A stretch of DNA of 64,000 nucleotides from Cyprinodon diabolis (Eukaryota > Chordata > Actinopteri > Cyprinodontiformes > Cyprinodontidae), in contig CM060072.1 of the NCBI GenBank assembly GCA_030533445.1, positions 18,728,267 to 18,792,266 on the forward strand, given 5' to 3'. Positions within the stretch are counted from its first letter, which is position 1; each line of letters begins with the position of its first letter. The position numbers and the translations under genes are program-made. Under the pieces are notes generated by a model, which saw only the letters and a program-made list of their open reading frames with translations, was not told the origin of the DNA and did no database searches. This document shows positions 63,181 through 64,000 of this stretch, piece after piece.

Positions 63181-64000
63181 TTGTAAGACACTTTTTTTTT
63201 AAAAACAATTTATGCAACTTGTCGAGACATGTCTTGGGTTCATTCAGGCTGAGAAAGAGTGAGTGAGAGCAAGACTTTCAGCAGATAAGAGGAAGGCTAA
63301 ATGGTGTAGAGAACACTGCCTGCATGTAGTGTTGAGCAATAAAGTAGTTTAAGAAACGATACAGAGGAAAATAAACAGCAGTATGCCCAATGGGAAGCAT
63401 GTGGTACCCTGATTTATTTTTTTAAGTTCTTCTACAACATGAAGAAGAGTTTGGAACAATGCTTGATTTTATGCTCCTACTGAAACATAGAACACAACCT
63501 GTTCCACAGCCTTATGTCCTCCCACATACACCATTTGAAAAATGCACCTTATGGAGGCGGTGCTGTGATTGACAGATGGATTGACAGCAACACAGACCTA
63601 AAGAGCGATCACAGAGATGATTGCTTTAAGACATATTGGTTGTATAAGGTGGAGAATTTCTCTGCACCGTCTTCACCAGAGACAGAGGGGGGTGTAGAGA
63701 GCAAAAACCAGAGCTGGTGGCCAGTTATATGAGCCAGCTGACAGGTCATATGAAGAGCCTAGTCACATTTTTAAACTACAGTCTGTATCTCAAATTGTTA
63801 TGGAGTTTGTTTTTATTTTATTTCTTTCATAATTCTGCCTTGGTTTGATTAGTTTATGTGGGTTAAGACAAGAACAGGGGAAGCAAACTCTAAAGCTTTG
63901 TTTATGCTTGACATGTCCGTGAGGTCCGCGCGGCCTAATTAAGTCATTTTGGGCTTTTGTGCAGTGTATATGCAGACAGAATTCCCTAGCAACATTTTTA

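Larger units (their letters stand above)
57059..64000. other. fry: First intron of fry (continues past the window)
   Basis: Starts with GTGAGTAC. It contains the hAT/L2 nest (58086-62060), a SINE (62069-62285), a T-then-G homopolymer (62371-62393) and a LINE tail scrap (63115-63180). 57100-58070 and 62400-63100 show nothing recognisable. 63900-64000 turns GC-richer (GTCCGTGAGGTCCGCGCGGC) and may be the edge of another repeat. Confidence 0.75.

Overview
The window looks like nuclear DNA of a teleost fish. It is AT-rich and intron-rich, carries two vertebrate genes in conserved synteny, and is packed with fish-type transposons (hAT, Tc1, piggyBac-like, L2, Rex1/CR1-like and restriction-endonuclease LINEs, a Ty3/gypsy relic, tRNA-derived SINEs). 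There are no bacterial-style operons, CRISPR arrays or cellular tRNA/rRNA genes. LAYOUT: 1-26027 holds the last six coding exons (+ strand) of a relaxin-family GPCR that I assign to rxfp2. They encode the whole seven-helix domain and the tail, 346 residues joined in one frame. The LDLa/leucine-rich ectodomain must lie upstream of the window. The introns hold two nearly identical pieces of a restriction-endonuclease LINE, several hAT elements with 8-bp target duplications, a 180-bp hairpin, Rex1/CR1-like LINE debris and a probable LTR. 26028-31040 is intergenic or rxfp2 3' UTR, with a SINE and a chromodomain-gypsy relic. From about 31040 the 5' end of fry (furry) begins. There is a GC-rich CCAAT/GC-box promoter with a possible non-coding first exon (31.1-31.4 kb), a candidate alternative first coding exon (44422-44665), and the recognisable fry N-terminal exon (56986-57058). 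Both coding first exons end in the same splice phase. The rest of fry lies beyond the window. RXFP2 and FRY are also neighbours in human (13q13), which supports both names. MOBILE DNA: the most striking areas are (i) (TA)n microsatellites that border every piece of the RLE LINE (599-649, 1635-3466, 12277-13440, 54574-54694); (ii) a three-level nest at 51.05-54.08 kb, with an intact Tc1 element inside a second DNA transposon inside a hAT; and (iii) a hAT at 58.09-62.06 kb split by an L2 LINE with a 1065-codon open frame. Exon limits come from splice consensus plus reading-frame continuity. TE limits come from terminal inverted repeats and target-site duplications read by eye. Family names come from remembered protein motifs, not from a database search.
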